Positions 27,200 through 38,791 of a DNA stretch of 64,000 nucleotides are shown piece by piece (the first letter of the stretch is position 1; each line of letters opens with the position of its first letter). Origin of the DNA: Xanthomonas massiliensis (GTDB lineage Bacteria > Pseudomonadota > Gammaproteobacteria > Xanthomonadales > Xanthomonadaceae); contig NZ_FCOY01000006.1 in NCBI RefSeq assembly GCF_900018785.1, positions 868,001 to 932,000 on the forward strand, read 5' to 3'. The translations under genes and the position numbers were made by a program. The notes beneath the pieces were generated by a model that searched no databases, was not told where the DNA came from, and worked only from the letters and a program-made list of their open reading frames with translations.

Positions 27200-27913
27200 T
27201 CACAGCAGGCGGATCAGCAGCGGCGCCACCATCACGTTGATCAGGCCGGCCATGACCATGACCAGGCCGGCGATCGCGCCTTCCTCGTCGCCGATCTCGC
27301 GCGCCTTGGCCACGCCCATGCCGTGGGCGCCCATGCCCAGCAGCGCGCCGCGCGCCATGGAGCTTTTCACCGGCAGCACCTTGAGGATGACCTGGCCCAC
27401 CAGCGAACCGCAGATGCCGGTGAGGATGACGAACACGGCGGTCAGCTCGGCGACGCCGCCGACCTCGTCGGACACCTCCATCGCCAGCGGGGTGGTGATC
27501 GAGCGCGGAGTCAGGCTCAGGCGCAGTTCCGAGGACAGGTTCAGCAGCGTGGACAGGTACCAGGCGCTGACGATGGCCACGGTGCTGCCGACCAACACGC
27601 CGGCGCCGAGGATCTTCCAGTGGCGGCGGATCAGTTCGCGCTGCTGGTAGATCGGGATGGCGAAGGCCACGGTGACCGGCCCGAGCATGGCCATCAGCCA
27701 GTGGGTGCCACGCGTGTAGTCGTGGTAGTTGGCATGCAGTAGCACGGCCAGCAACAGCAGCACCAGCGGCGCGAAGATCAGCGGCGAGACCAGGGTGGCG
27801 TGGAAGCGCGCGTAAAGGGCCTTGCCCGCGTAGTAGGCGGCGATGGTGGCCAGCGCCCAGAACACCGGCCAGCCCATGCCCTGGATGAGCGGGATCAACG
27901 GTTCACTGTTCAC
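27200..27913 (-). CDS. cidB: LrgB/CidB family membrane protein
   Basis: 237 residues with about seven hydrophobic segments. Family motifs include SITTPLAMEVS and MGAHGMGVAKARE near the C-terminus. LrgB/CidB works with the holin-like LrgA/CidA in control of murein hydrolase activity or export of small carboxylates. The GTG start at 27913 overlaps the cidA stop, so both are translated from one message. The divergent LysR gene is its probable regulator. Confidence 0.92.
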   Translation of the reverse strand: MNSEPLIPLIQGMGWPVFWALATIAAYYAGKALYARFHATLVSPLIFAPLVLLLLAVLLHANYHDYTRGTHWLMAMLGPVTVAFAIPIYQQRELIRRHWKILGAGVLVGSTVAIVSAWYLSTLLNLSSELRLSLTPRSITTPLAMEVSDEVGGVAELTAVFVILTGICGSLVGQVILKVLPVKSSMARGALLGMGAHGMGVAKAREIGDEEGAIAGLVMVMAGLINVMVAPLLIRLL

Positions 27914-28325
27914 GACGGCGACTCCAGCGATAAAGCAGGTCCACGGTCAGCGCGGTGCTGGCCATCACCAGCACGGTACCGCCCAGCACCACGGCCAGCA
28001 GCTTGATGCCCAGCCAGCCGAGCATCTGCCGGTTGTCCAGCAGGATCATCGCGGCCGGCACGAAGAACAGCAGCATCTCGGCCAGCAGCCAGTTGGCGCC
28101 GCGGGTCAGGGTATGGGGCGAGAGCCAGTGCCGCAGCAGCAGCACCAGCAGCAGGACCATGCCGAGGATGCCCGAGGGGATCGGCAGGTCGAAGCGGCGC
28201 ACCGCCCACTCGGCGCCGCCCCAGACCAGCACGATCAGCGCGATCTGGGCCACGCGGCTGCCGCGCAGGTGGCGGCGCGCAAGCGGCATCACCGGGCGCA
28301 GGAAAGAACGATCAGGTATGTTCAT
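27903..28325 (-). CDS. cidA: CidA/LrgA holin-like protein
   Basis: 140 residues, four predicted membrane helices (e.g. LGMVLLLVLLLRHWL, GGTVLVMASTALTVDLL), with the family segment LPIPSGILGMVLL. ATG at 28325 is preferred; an in-frame start at 28349 would add eight residues. Forms an operon with cidB through an 11-bp overlap. The 71-bp gap to the divergent LysR gene must hold both promoters. Confidence 0.9.
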   Translation of the reverse strand: MNIPDRSFLRPVMPLARRHLRGSRVAQIALIVLVWGGAEWAVRRFDLPIPSGILGMVLLLVLLLRHWLSPHTLTRGANWLLAEMLLFFVPAAMILLDNRQMLGWLGIKLLAVVLGGTVLVMASTALTVDLLYRWSRRREQ

Positions 28326-28396
28326 GGAGCAGTATATTGCGCCTGCCATTTCATAAGTAAAATGAATCCTGGTGACTCGGTGGATTCTATTTAGGA

Positions 28397-29281
28397 ATGG
28401 AACTGAAGCAGCTCAAGGCCCTGGTGGAGGTGGTCAGGCGCGGCGGCTTTTCCGCGGCGGCCGAGACCTTGCACACCACCCAGCCCAACATCAGCAAGAC
28501 GGTGAAGCAGCTGGAGGAGCAGGCCGGCCTGCCGCTGCTGGATCGCTCCCGTCAGGGGGTACGGCTGACCCCGGCCGGCGAGATCATCTACCGGCGCGCG
28601 CTGACCCTGCTGGCCGAGCGCGACAGCCTGGAGGCCGAGCTGGACGACCTGCGCGGCCTGCGCAGCGGCGAGCTCAACCTGGGCCTGCCGTTGCTGGGCA
28701 GCGACATCCTGTTCGCGCCGCTGTTCGCCGCCTACCGCGAGCGCTACCCGGGCGTGCAGCTGCGGCTGCTGGAACTGGGCAGCCAGGCGCTCGAGGACAG
28801 CCTGCGCGCCGGCGACGTCGAGCTGGTCGGCAGTCTGCTGCCGGTGGGCGACGAGTTCGAGTGGCAACCGGTGCGACGCGAGCCGATGGTGGTGGTGCTG
28901 CCGCCCGGGCACCGGCTGGCCGGAAGCTCCTCGTTGCGCCTGGACAGCCTGCGCGAGGCGCCCTTCGTCATGTTCGAGCGCGGCTTCGCCCTGAACCGGC
29001 GTGTCATCGCGGCCTGCGCCAAGTACGGGTTCGCCCCGCGCGAGGTGGCGCGCAGCAGCCAGATCTACTTCATCGCCGCGCTGGTGGCGGCCGGCATGGG
29101 CGTGGCGGTGCTGCCGCGGATGATCGCCGAGCGCCACGTGCAGCACCTGCCGCGGGTGCTGCTCGACGAGAACGACCTGGTCTGGCACATGGCGTTGATC
29201 TGGCGCCGCGGCGCCTTCCTCTCGCATGCCGCGCGTGCCTGGCTGCAGCTGGCCGGCGAGCGCACCGTGCCGCCCGCCTGA
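28397..29281 (+). CDS. LysR-family regulator, CidR-like
   Basis: 294 residues. N-terminal winged HTH: RRGGFSAAAETLHTTQPNIS (about 14-33) with the following KTVKQLEEQAGLPLLDRS typical of LysR proteins; the rest is the two-lobed co-inducer domain. It is divergent from cidAB with a short intergenic space, the usual arrangement for CidR, which activates cidAB in response to overflow metabolites such as acetate. The effector here is inferred from family only. Confidence 0.9.
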   Translation: MELKQLKALVEVVRRGGFSAAAETLHTTQPNISKTVKQLEEQAGLPLLDRSRQGVRLTPAGEIIYRRALTLLAERDSLEAELDDLRGLRSGELNLGLPLLGSDILFAPLFAAYRERYPGVQLRLLELGSQALEDSLRAGDVELVGSLLPVGDEFEWQPVRREPMVVVLPPGHRLAGSSSLRLDSLREAPFVMFERGFALNRRVIAACAKYGFAPREVARSSQIYFIAALVAAGMGVAVLPRMIAERHVQHLPRVLLDENDLVWHMALIWRRGAFLSHAARAWLQLAGERTVPPA

Positions 29282-29284
29282 GGT

Positions 29285-30637
29285 TCACATCCGCAGGGTG
29301 TCGACCAACAGCTTGACGTTGAGCACCACGATGATCCCGGCCACCGTCCAGGCCAGGGCCAGCAACCAGCGCGGCGCCACCAGCGCGCCCATGCGGCGGC
29401 GATCGCCGACGAAGTGCACCAGCGGGATCACCGCGAACGGCAGCTGCATCGACAGCAGCACCTGGCTGAATACCAGCAGCCGCGCGGTGCCGCCCTCGCC
29501 GTAGAGCGCGGTGACCACCACCACCGGCACGATCGCCAGACCGCGGGTCAGCAGGCGCCGCACCCACACCGGGATGCGCAGGTGCAGGAAGCCTTCCATC
29601 ACGATCTGTCCGGCCAGCGTGGCGGTGACCGTGGAGTTGATGCCCGAGGCGAGCAGGGCCACCGCGAACAGCGTCGCCGCCACGCTCACGCCCAGCATCG
29701 GCGCCAGCAGCTCGTAGGCCTGCTCGATCTCGGCCACGTCGGTGCGTCCCTGGGTATGGAACACCGCCGCGGCCAGGATCAGGATGGCCGCGTTGACGAA
29801 CAGCGCCAGCGACAGGGCGACCGTGCTGTCCAGCGTCGCCCAGCGCAGCGCCGAGCGTCGCCCGGCGTCGGTGCGCGGGTAGGCGCGGGTCTGCACGATG
29901 GACGAGTGCAGGTACAGGTTGTGCGGCATCACCGTGGCGCCGACGATGCCGATGGCCAAGTACAGCGCCTCGGGCGAGGTGACGATGCGCGCGCTGGGGA
30001 TGAAGCCGGCCAGTACGTCGCGCAGCGGCGGGGCGGCCATCGCCATCTGCACCGCGAAACACACGAAGATCACCGTCAGCAGGGCGATGACGAACGCTTC
30101 CAGGCGGCGGAAGCCGCGATGCATGAGCACCAGTACCAGCAGCACGTCGACCACGGTGATGATCGCGCCGGCCAGCAGCGGGATGCCGAATAGAAGCTTC
30201 AGCGCGATCGCGGTGCCGATCACCTCGGCCAGGTCGCAGGCCACGATCGCCGCCTCGCACAACAGCCACAGCACCACGTTGGCGGCCTTGCCGTAGCGTT
30301 CGCGGCAGGCCTGCGCCAGGTCTAGGCCGGTGGCGATGCCCAGCCGCGCCGCCAGGCCCTGCAGCAGGATCGCCATCAGGTTTGACAGCAGGATCACCGA
30401 CAGCAGCAGGTAGCCGAACTGCGAGCCGCCGGCCAGGTCGGTGGCCCAGTTGCCCGGGTCCATGTAGCCGACCGAGATCATGTAGCCCGGCCCCACGAAG
30501 GCCAGAAGCTTGCGCCACCACGCCCCGCCGGCGGCCGGCACCGGGACGCTGGCGTTCATTTCGCCGAGGCTGCGGAAGTCCGTACTTGGGGCCGAGGCCG
30601 GGGTGGCGGAAGGAGGAGAGGAATCGGGGGTCTTCAT
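29285..30637 (-). CDS. mntH: Nramp-family manganese/divalent metal transporter MntH
   Basis: 450 residues, about eleven membrane helices. The metal-binding motifs are present: DPGNWATD in helix 1 (about 60-67) and MPHNLYLHS in helix 6. A Ser/Pro-rich N-terminal tail of about 45 residues precedes the core. Imports Mn(II) using the proton gradient. It is divergent from mntR, and a perfect palindrome lies 32-45 bp before its ATG, so Mn-dependent repression by MntR is very likely. The gene ends three bases from the LysR gene (convergent). Confidence 0.95.
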   Translation of the reverse strand: MKTPDSSPPSATPASAPSTDFRSLGEMNASVPVPAAGGAWWRKLLAFVGPGYMISVGYMDPGNWATDLAGGSQFGYLLLSVILLSNLMAILLQGLAARLGIATGLDLAQACRERYGKAANVVLWLLCEAAIVACDLAEVIGTAIALKLLFGIPLLAGAIITVVDVLLVLVLMHRGFRRLEAFVIALLTVIFVCFAVQMAMAAPPLRDVLAGFIPSARIVTSPEALYLAIGIVGATVMPHNLYLHSSIVQTRAYPRTDAGRRSALRWATLDSTVALSLALFVNAAILILAAAVFHTQGRTDVAEIEQAYELLAPMLGVSVAATLFAVALLASGINSTVTATLAGQIVMEGFLHLRIPVWVRRLLTRGLAIVPVVVVTALYGEGGTARLLVFSQVLLSMQLPFAVIPLVHFVGDRRRMGALVAPRWLLALAWTVAGIIVVLNVKLLVDTLRM

Positions 30638-30668
30638 GGCAACGGGTGAGGGTTGACCCGGCCACTAT

Positions 30669-30682
30669 ATAGCAATTGCTAT
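30669..30682. promoter_or_regulatory. MntR operator
   Basis: ATAGCAATTGCTAT is a perfect 14-bp palindrome in the mntH-mntR gap. The ATAGCA...GCTAT arms resemble the E. coli MntR box. It overlaps the region where the mntH promoter must lie. Confidence 0.75.
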
Positions 30683-30773
30683 CTCATTGAGCAGGGGCGA
30701 ACCATTGATCCCAGATTGGACCGGCGCCATCGCCTTGGGCGATCATGCGCGCGCGATTTACGAGGAGTTGTCC

Positions 30774-31238
30774 GTGGGCAAAGACGAAAAGTCCGACGAT
30801 GCATCCGCTTCCGGCCTGCCCGAGGCCCGGCTGCATTCGGAGGGCTTCCGCCAGGTACGCCAGGCGCGCCGGCAGGAACTGGTCGAGGACTACGTCGAGC
30901 TGATTTCCGACCTGCTCGCCGACGGCGGCGAAGCGCGCCAGGTGGACATCGCCGCGCGCCTGGGCGTGGCCCAGCCGACCGTGGCCAAGATGCTCAAGCG
31001 GCTGGTGCAGGGCGGCTGGGTGATCCAGCGCCCGTATCGCGGCGTGTTCCTCACCCCGGAGGGCAAGGCGCTGGCCGAGGCCAGCCGCGAGCGCCACCAG
31101 ACGGTGTACCGCTTCCTGCGCGCGCTCGGCGTGGACGAGGACACCGCGCGCCGCGATGCGGAGGGCATCGAGCACCACGTCAGCGAAGCCACGCTGGCCG
31201 CGTTCGAGGCCTTCGCCGCCCGCACGGAGGCGCATTGA
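30774..31238 (+). CDS. mntR: Manganese-responsive DtxR-family regulator MntR
   Basis: 154 residues. A winged HTH ([20 protein letters not shown], about 55-74) is followed by the metal-binding dimer domain with [12 protein letters not shown] near residue 130. GTG at 30774 is chosen because GAGGAG lies six bases upstream; a TTG at 30687 would run through the promoter region. In the family, Mn-loaded MntR represses mntH; the divergent mntH and shared palindrome support this. Its stop overlaps the tadA start (TTGA). Confidence 0.92.
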   Translation: MGKDEKSDDASASGLPEARLHSEGFRQVRQARRQELVEDYVELISDLLADGGEARQVDIAARLGVAQPTVAKMLKRLVQGGWVIQRPYRGVFLTPEGKALAEASRERHQTVYRFLRALGVDEDTARRDAEGIEHHVSEATLAAFEAFAARTEAH

Positions 31239-31747
31239 GCGAGCAGGCGCCGCAACGGCAGGCGGCCGACGACGCGCGCTGGATGCGCCATGCGCTGGCG
31301 CTGGCCGAGCGTGCCGAGCGCGAGTTCGACGAGATCCCGGTCGGAGCGGTCGTGGTGGGCCCGGACGGGCAGCTGCTGGGCGAGGGCTGGAACCACAATA
31401 TCGCCGGCCACGACCCGTCCGCGCACGCGGAGATCGTGGCCCTGCGCGCGGCTGGCCAGGCGCTGCGCAACCATCGCCTGGTCGGTTGCACCCTGTACGT
31501 GACCCTGGAGCCGTGCGCGATGTGCGCGATGGCGATCGTGCACGCCCGGCTGCAGCGGGTGGTGTACGCCGCGGCCGATCCCAAGACCGGCGCCTGCGGC
31601 AGCGTCTTCGACCTGCTCGCCGATCCGCGCCACAACCATCGCGTGCAGGTGCATGGCGGAGTGCTCGCCGAGGCGGCCGGGACCCGGCTGAGCAACTATT
31701 TCCGGCGCAAGCGCGGGCGCGCGCCACTGCCCGAGCCGCCGGCCTGA
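31235..31747 (+). CDS. tadA: tRNA-specific adenosine deaminase
   Basis: 170 residues. Zinc deaminase motifs: [11 protein letters not shown] (about 67-77) with the catalytic Glu, and PCAMCAMAI (about 97-105) with the two zinc cysteines. TadA converts A34 to inosine in tRNA-Arg(ACG) and is essential in most bacteria. The TTG start at 31235 has GGAGG five bases upstream and overlaps mntR; the ATG at 31283 (residue 17) is an alternative that would still keep all motifs. Confidence 0.93.
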   Translation: MSEQAPQRQAADDARWMRHALALAERAEREFDEIPVGAVVVGPDGQLLGEGWNHNIAGHDPSAHAEIVALRAAGQALRNHRLVGCTLYVTLEPCAMCAMAIVHARLQRVVYAAADPKTGACGSVFDLLADPRHNHRVQVHGGVLAEAAGTRLSNYFRRKRGRAPLPEPPA

Positions 31748-31813
31748 GGTGGGCGCCGCGCTATCATGTCGGGCTTGCCGGCTGGCCGGCGCGAGACAGA
31801 GGTGGGAAAGGCA

Positions 31814-32377
31814 ATGGGCAATGATCGGCTGATCTGGATCGACCTGGAGATGACCGGGCTGGACACCGACCGGGATTCGATCATCGAGATCGCGACCGTG
31901 GTCACCGACGCGCAGCTCAACGTGCTCGCCGAGGGCCCGGAACTGGCCATCGCCCATCCGCTGGACACGCTGCAGGCCATGGACGAGTGGAACCGCCACC
32001 AGCACCGCCACTCGGGCCTGTGGCAGCGCGTGCTCGACAGCCAGGTCGGCATCGCCCAGGCCGAGGCGATGACCGTGGCCTTCCTCGATCGCTGGGTCAA
32101 GCCCGGCACCTCGCCGATGTGCGGCAACTCCATCTGCCAGGACCGGCGCTTCATGCACCGCCTGATGCCGCGCCTGGAGCGCTATTTCCACTACCGCAAC
32201 CTGGACGTGAGCACGCTCAAGGAGCTGGCGCGGCGCTGGGCGCCAGGGATCGCCGCGGGCGTGGCCAAGACCTCCTCGCATACCGCGCTGAGCGACGTGC
32301 ACGATTCGATCGAGGAGCTGCGCTACTACCGCAACTTCATGGGCGAGCTGGCCGGGCTGGCCGCGCCGGCGGACTGA
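31814..32377 (+). CDS. orn: Oligoribonuclease
   Basis: 187 residues. A 3'-5' exoribonuclease of the DEDDh type that degrades 2-5 nt RNAs and pGpG. Motifs: [10 protein letters not shown] (Exo I), [10 protein letters not shown] (Exo II), and [14 protein letters not shown] (Exo III, catalytic His and Asp). GAAAGG precedes the ATG at 31814. It is convergent with mscS, with 33 bp between stops. Confidence 0.96.
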   Translation: MGNDRLIWIDLEMTGLDTDRDSIIEIATVVTDAQLNVLAEGPELAIAHPLDTLQAMDEWNRHQHRHSGLWQRVLDSQVGIAQAEAMTVAFLDRWVKPGTSPMCGNSICQDRRFMHRLMPRLERYFHYRNLDVSTLKELARRWAPGIAAGVAKTSSHTALSDVHDSIEELRYYRNFMGELAGLAAPAD

Positions 32378-32410
32378 ACCGCCCGCACGGCCGTCCCGGC
32401 CCCGGCCTGC

Positions 32411-33307
32411 TCAGGCGTCCTGGCGCGGATCGGGCAGGGCGGCCTGGCCGCCGGCCACCAGCGTCCCGTCGTCCAGCGGCTTGCCGGAGCCGCCGTAGAG
32501 GTACACGTGCGCGTCACGCTGGGGGAACGGGATGCTGATGCCGGCCGCGTCGAAGCCGGTCTTGATCCGCTCCAGCAGCTCCGCGCGCGTCGCCGCCCAG
32601 TCCGCGTTCGCCACGTAGCAGGTGATGGCCAGGTTGACGCTGCTGTCGGCCAGGGTGTCGACCGCGGCCCCGGGTGCCGGGCTCGCCTGCACGCGTGCGT
32701 CGGCGCGCACCACGTCCAGCGCCACCTGGCGCGCGCGGGCGAGGTCGTCGCCGTAGCCGACGCCCACCACCAGCGCGATGCGGCGCAGCGGCAGGGTGCT
32801 CAGGTTGGTGATCGGGCCGGAGGTGATCAGGTTGTTGGGGATGGTCAGGATCTCCTTGTCCGCCCCTTCCAGCACGGTCTGGAAGATGCCCACCTGGGTC
32901 ACCGTGCCGCTCAGCCCGGCCACGGTGACCGCATCGCCCTCGCGGAACGGGCGCAGGGTCACCAGCATCACGCCGGCGGCGATGTTGGACAGGGAATCCT
33001 TCAGCGCCAGGCCGATGGCCAGGCCGGCCGTGCCGATCACCGCCAGCAACGGCGCGGTGGCCACGCCGAGCTGCTGCAGCGTGGCGACGACCACCAGCAC
33101 CACGGCGGCGATGTAGGCCACGTTGCGCAGGAAGTCGCCCAGCATCGTGTCGATGTGGAAGCGCAGCAGCGCCCGCGGCAGCAGGTTGGTGAGCCGGCGT
33201 GCCAGCCACAGGCCGATCAGCAGGACCAGCGCGGCCTTGAGCAGGGTGGGGCCCCACAGCAGCAGCAGTTGCTTCCAGTGCAGGGAATCGATGGCGATCG
33301 GGTTCAC
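32411..33307 (-). CDS. mscS: Small-conductance mechanosensitive channel, MscS family
   Basis: 298 residues. Three N-terminal membrane helices, the third being the Gly/Ala-rich pore helix (VIGTAGLAIGLALKDSLSNI), then the beta domain with PFREGDAVTVAGLSGTV and the IPNNLI motif. GTG at 33307 with AAGGAGG five bases upstream. Opens under hypo-osmotic shock to release solutes. A terminator separates it from ppsA upstream, so it has its own promoter. Confidence 0.93.
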   Translation of the reverse strand: MNPIAIDSLHWKQLLLLWGPTLLKAALVLLIGLWLARRLTNLLPRALLRFHIDTMLGDFLRNVAYIAAVVLVVVATLQQLGVATAPLLAVIGTAGLAIGLALKDSLSNIAAGVMLVTLRPFREGDAVTVAGLSGTVTQVGIFQTVLEGADKEILTIPNNLITSGPITNLSTLPLRRIALVVGVGYGDDLARARQVALDVVRADARVQASPAPGAAVDTLADSSVNLAITCYVANADWAATRAELLERIKTGFDAAGISIPFPQRDAHVYLYGGSGKPLDDGTLVAGGQAALPDPRQDA

Positions 33308-33359
33308 GGCAGCCTCCTTGGGGGCGGGGACGAGAGGGATGAACGAGCGGGATGAAAAA

Positions 33360-33387
33360 GCGGGGCCCCGCCGAAACGGGGCCCCGC
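33360..33387 (-). terminator. Rho-independent terminator of ppsA
   Basis: GCGGGGCCCCG / CGGGGCCCCGC stem of 11 bp with a 6-base loop; on the minus strand it is followed by five T residues. Confidence 0.92.
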
Positions 33388-33426
33388 GTGGGTCGTCATG
33401 CTGACCGCGGCGCGGTCGAGGCGACG

Positions 33427-35802
<2,376 letters not shown>

Positions 35803-35896
35803 GCGCGATGCTCCGTTTGGGCCATCGCCCGAGGCGGGCTGCAGGCCACGTCCATGGGAAGAAGCCGTTATGATGCAGCGCGCATCCCACCCGCAC

Positions 35897-35916
35897 AAGC
35901 TTGATGCATCAAGCTT
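35897..35916. promoter_or_regulatory. Perfect 20-bp palindrome between ppsA and ppsR
   Basis: AAGCTTGATGCATCAAGCTT is self-complementary over its full length. It ends 28 bp before the ppsR ATG and lies 95 bp upstream of the ppsA start. It could be an operator for both divergent genes or a hairpin in the ppsR leader. Confidence 0.6.
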
Positions 35917-35944
35917 TCAGCCCGTAAACAGGGAGTCTTCGGCC

Positions 35945-36766
35945 ATGACCACCATCCGGCCGGTGTTCTACGTTTCCGATGGAACCGGTATCACCGCCGA
36001 AACCATTGGCCACAGCCTGCTCACCCAGTTCAACGGGTTCAACTTCGTCACCGACCGCATGCCGTTCATCGACGATCCGGCCAAGGCGCGCGCGGCGGCC
36101 GAGCGCATCCGTGCCGCCGGCGAGCGCTACCAGGTGCGGCCGATCGTGGTCAATTCCTGCGTTGATACCGAACTGAGCCTGATCATCGCCGAGAGCGGCG
36201 CGATGATGCTCGACGTGTTCGCGCCGTTCATCGAGCCGCTGGAGCGCGAGCTCAACGCGCCGCGGCTGTCGCAGGTGGGCCGCGCGCACGGCATCGTCGA
36301 TTTCGACACCTACCACCGCCGCATCAACGCGATGAACTTCGCGCTCACCCACGACGACGGCATCGCGTTGACCTACGACGAGGCCGACGTGGTGCTGGTG
36401 GCGGTGTCGCGGGCGGGCAAGACGCCGACCTGCATCTACCTGGCGCTGCACTACGGGGTGAAGGCGGCCAACTACCCGCTCACCGACGAGGACCTGGAGT
36501 CCGACCGCCTGCCGCCGCGCCTGCGCGCCTACCGGCACAAGCTGTTCGGGCTGACCATCGACCCCGAGCGCCTGCACCAGATCCGCGAGGAGCGCCGCCC
36601 CGGCTCGCGCTATGCCGACCTGGAGACCTGCCGGCGCGAGGTCGGCGCGGCCGAGACGATGTTCCGCATGGAACGCATCCCCACGCTGAGCACCACCCAT
36701 ACCTCGATCGAGGAAATCTCCAGCAAGGTGCTGGGCACGCTCGGCCTGCGCCGGGAGATGTTCTGA
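35945..36766 (+). CDS. ppsR: PEP synthase regulatory protein (kinase/pyrophosphorylase, DUF299)
   Basis: 273 residues. The P-loop [16 protein letters not shown] (about 152-167) and the N-terminal [15 protein letters not shown] are hallmark DUF299 motifs. The enzyme inactivates PpsA by ADP-dependent phosphorylation of a threonine next to the catalytic histidine and reactivates it by phosphate-dependent pyrophosphorylysis. Its divergent target ppsA is adjacent. GGGAG precedes the ATG at about nine bases. Confidence 0.95.
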   Translation: MTTIRPVFYVSDGTGITAETIGHSLLTQFNGFNFVTDRMPFIDDPAKARAAAERIRAAGERYQVRPIVVNSCVDTELSLIIAESGAMMLDVFAPFIEPLERELNAPRLSQVGRAHGIVDFDTYHRRINAMNFALTHDDGIALTYDEADVVLVAVSRAGKTPTCIYLALHYGVKAANYPLTDEDLESDRLPPRLRAYRHKLFGLTIDPERLHQIREERRPGSRYADLETCRREVGAAETMFRMERIPTLSTTHTSIEEISSKVLGTLGLRREMF

Positions 36767-36811
36767 GCGGCGCTTGCAGCAACGGGGTGGGCAGCGTGTA
36801 GGATCGGGGGC

Positions 36812-37306
36812 ATGGAATCCGCCACCTCCCCGGTCCGCCGCGTTCCCCGCCTGAGCCGCTTCGGCTGGCTCATGGGGCTGTACGCGGAGAACTTCCTGCA
36901 CATCAACCGGCTGTTCGCGCCGGCGTGCCTGCCCGCGGGCCGCTATGTCTCCTCGATCGGCGATGGCCTGGACGTGCGCCTGGACGTGATCGAGCAGCAT
37001 GCCTACACGGTGGAGCTGCGCCTGACCTACGAGCTGGTCGATCCGGTCACCGGCGAGCCCGATCCCTCCGCGCACGTGCGCGTGTACCGGGACGCGCGCC
37101 AGGCCGAGACCACGCACTGCTACGTCGGCCGCCGCTGGCAGGACGTGGTCGGCCTGTACCCGCCGCCGGCCGAGCTGATCAGCCACCGCATGCGCATGAA
37201 CACCTTCCTGGGCAAGTGGCTGGAATACCTGGCCGAGCGCGGCCACGGCGTGGCCACGCTGCATGCCAGCCCGATGCCGCTGGCGAGCGGCCTGCCGGGC
37301 CGCTGA
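36812..37306 (+). CDS. DUF1249 (YqiB-like) protein
   Basis: 164 residues, cytoplasmic. Family features: SRFGWLMGLYAENFLHINRL near the N-terminus and NTFLGKWLEYLAERGHG at the C-terminus. Function is unknown. A Nudix hydrolase gene follows by 38 bp; in E. coli the homologue yqiB also lies next to a Nudix gene (nudF), suggesting a linked role. Confidence 0.88.
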   Translation: MESATSPVRRVPRLSRFGWLMGLYAENFLHINRLFAPACLPAGRYVSSIGDGLDVRLDVIEQHAYTVELRLTYELVDPVTGEPDPSAHVRVYRDARQAETTHCYVGRRWQDVVGLYPPPAELISHRMRMNTFLGKWLEYLAERGHGVATLHASPMPLASGLPGR

Positions 37307-37344
37307 TCCGCGCCAGCCCCTGCTTTCCCGGAAACCCGAAGAAG

Positions 37345-37833
37345 ATGCCCTATACCCCGATCGTGGCCACGCTCGGCTACGTGCTGTCCGAAGACCGCCG
37401 CCAGGTCCTGATGATCCACCGCAACACCCGCCCGGGCGACCTGCACCTGGGCAAGTACAACGGCCTGGGCGGCAAGGTCGAACGCGACGAGGACGTGCTG
37501 GCCGGGATGCGCCGCGAGATCCGCGAGGAGGCCGGCATCGAGTGCGGGCCGATGCGCCTGCGCGGCACGATCAGCTGGCCGGGTTTCGGCAAGCATGGCG
37601 AGGACTGGCTCGGTTTCGTGTTCCTGATCGACGGCTACACCGGCACCCCGCTGCACGCCAATCCCGAGGGCACGCTGCAGTGGGTCGAGCGCGGGCGCAT
37701 CCTCGAGCTGCCGCTGTGGGACGGCGACCGCCAGTTCCTGCCGCTGGTGTTCGACGAGGACCCGCGCCCGTTCCACGGGGTCATGCCGTACCGCGACGGG
37801 CACATGGTGTCCTGGTCGTATTCGCGCCTGTGA
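37345..37833 (+). CDS. Nudix hydrolase, 8-oxo-dGTP diphosphatase-like
   Basis: 162 residues. The Nudix box is complete (GGKVERDEDVLAGM then RREIREEAGI, about residues 40-63). The strand segment LGYVLSEDRRQVLMIHRNTR and the LGKYNGLGGK context match MutT/MTH1-like enzymes that hydrolyse oxidised nucleoside triphosphates. Substrate is inferred. It follows the DUF1249 gene closely and is followed by a repeat-bearing intergenic region. Confidence 0.9.
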   Translation: MPYTPIVATLGYVLSEDRRQVLMIHRNTRPGDLHLGKYNGLGGKVERDEDVLAGMRREIREEAGIECGPMRLRGTISWPGFGKHGEDWLGFVFLIDGYTGTPLHANPEGTLQWVERGRILELPLWDGDRQFLPLVFDEDPRPFHGVMPYRDGHMVSWSYSRL

Positions 37834-37998
37834 GGTTGTCCACCGCCGGTGTGGATGCGTCGCCGGCAAAGCTGTGGACAAGCACCGCAACCGCTTGATG
37901 GGCAAGGGACGACTTTTGCGGTGGCGATTTTTTCGCCAGCGGCGTGCGAGGTTCTCCACAGCCGGTGTGGATGATTGCGGGACAAGCCTGTGGACAGA
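37832..37998. repeat. Two 50-bp repeat units with DnaA-box-like nonamers
   Basis: Two related units, 37832-37881 and 37948-37998, offset by 116 bp, share the order TT(G/C)TCCAC, GCCGGTGTGGATG, then CTGTGGACA. DnaA-box-like nonamers: 37836-37844 TTGTCCACC; 37850-37857 core TGTGGATG; 37873-37881 TGTGGACAA (TTGTCCACA on the other strand); 37952-37960 TTCTCCACA; 37966-37974 TGTGGATGA; 37989-37997 TGTGGACAG. A short hairpin GGCGATTTTTTCGCC (37923-37937) lies between. TTGTCCACA is a known DnaA-box form in high-GC bacteria. No dnaA gene is near. Confidence 0.6.
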
Positions 37999-38118
37999 TC
38001 CGCGCGACCCGCGCGGCGGCGTCCTCTCCCGCGGGTTGGCGAAAAAATGGCCAGGGCGCTGCGCCCCCGCATGCCGGTGTCGCGCTAACCTGTGCCACCC
38101 CAAGGATGCAGGCCTGCG

Positions 38119-38733
38119 ATGAAACGGCACTTCTCGATGCTCCGCGAGTTCCAGCTCGCCGACTGGTTCACGCTGGGCAACGCGTTCTGCGGCACCGGCG
38201 CGGTGTTCGCCGCGCTGCGCTTCCTCCACGAAGGCCAGCGCCACGACCTGCTGCTGGGCATGGCGCTGATCCCGCTGGCGTTCGTGTTCGACGCCCTGGA
38301 CGGGCGCGTGGCGCGCTGGCGCAAGTCCTCCTCCACGCTGGGCCGCGAGCTCGATTCGCTGGCCGACGTGATCTCCTTCGGGGTGGCGCCGGCGGCGCTG
38401 GCCTATGCCTGCGGCATGGACGGCGGCTGGGACTGGCTGGTGCTGAGCTACTTCGTCTGCTGCGGGGTCAGCCGCCTGGCACGCTACAACGTCACCGCCG
38501 AGGACCTGGCCGGCGAGGACGGCAAGGTGCACTACTTCGAGGGCACGCCGATCCCGACCAGCCTGGTGCTGGTGCTGGTGCTGGCCGCCGCCGCCGCGGG
38601 GGGCCACGTCGGCCAGGCGCTGTGGTGGGGACAATGGCAGCTGGGGCCATGGCAGCTGCACCCGCTGGTCCTGCTGTTCGCGCTGTCCGGGTCGCTGATG
38701 GTCAGCAAGACCCTGCACATTCCCAAGCCCTGA
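38119..38733 (+). CDS. pssA: CDP-diacylglycerol-serine O-phosphatidyltransferase (type II-like)
   Basis: 204 residues, multiple membrane helices. CDP-alcohol phosphotransferase signature: DALDGRVARW followed by GRELDSLADV (about 57-84). Makes phosphatidylserine from CDP-diacylglycerol and serine, leading to phosphatidylethanolamine. ATG at 38119 chosen as matching the family N-terminus (MKRHFSMLREFQLADWFT). Upstream is the repeat region; phaE follows by 58 bp. Confidence 0.9.
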   Translation: MKRHFSMLREFQLADWFTLGNAFCGTGAVFAALRFLHEGQRHDLLLGMALIPLAFVFDALDGRVARWRKSSSTLGRELDSLADVISFGVAPAALAYACGMDGGWDWLVLSYFVCCGVSRLARYNVTAEDLAGEDGKVHYFEGTPIPTSLVLVLVLAAAAAGGHVGQALWWGQWQLGPWQLHPLVLLFALSGSLMVSKTLHIPKP

Positions 38734-38791
38734 ACGTGGTGATGGCGGCCACGGTTGCTATGATCGGGCAGGCCTGCCTGGGAGGGTGACG

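Noticed and set aside
30687-30773. Longer mntR starting with TTG at 30687
   Set aside because: It would begin just after the operator in the promoter region; GAGGAG before the GTG at 30774 and family length favour the shorter form.
37832-37998. Repeats considered as a CRISPR array
   Set aside because: Only two imperfect units with internal symmetry and no regular spacers or cas genes.
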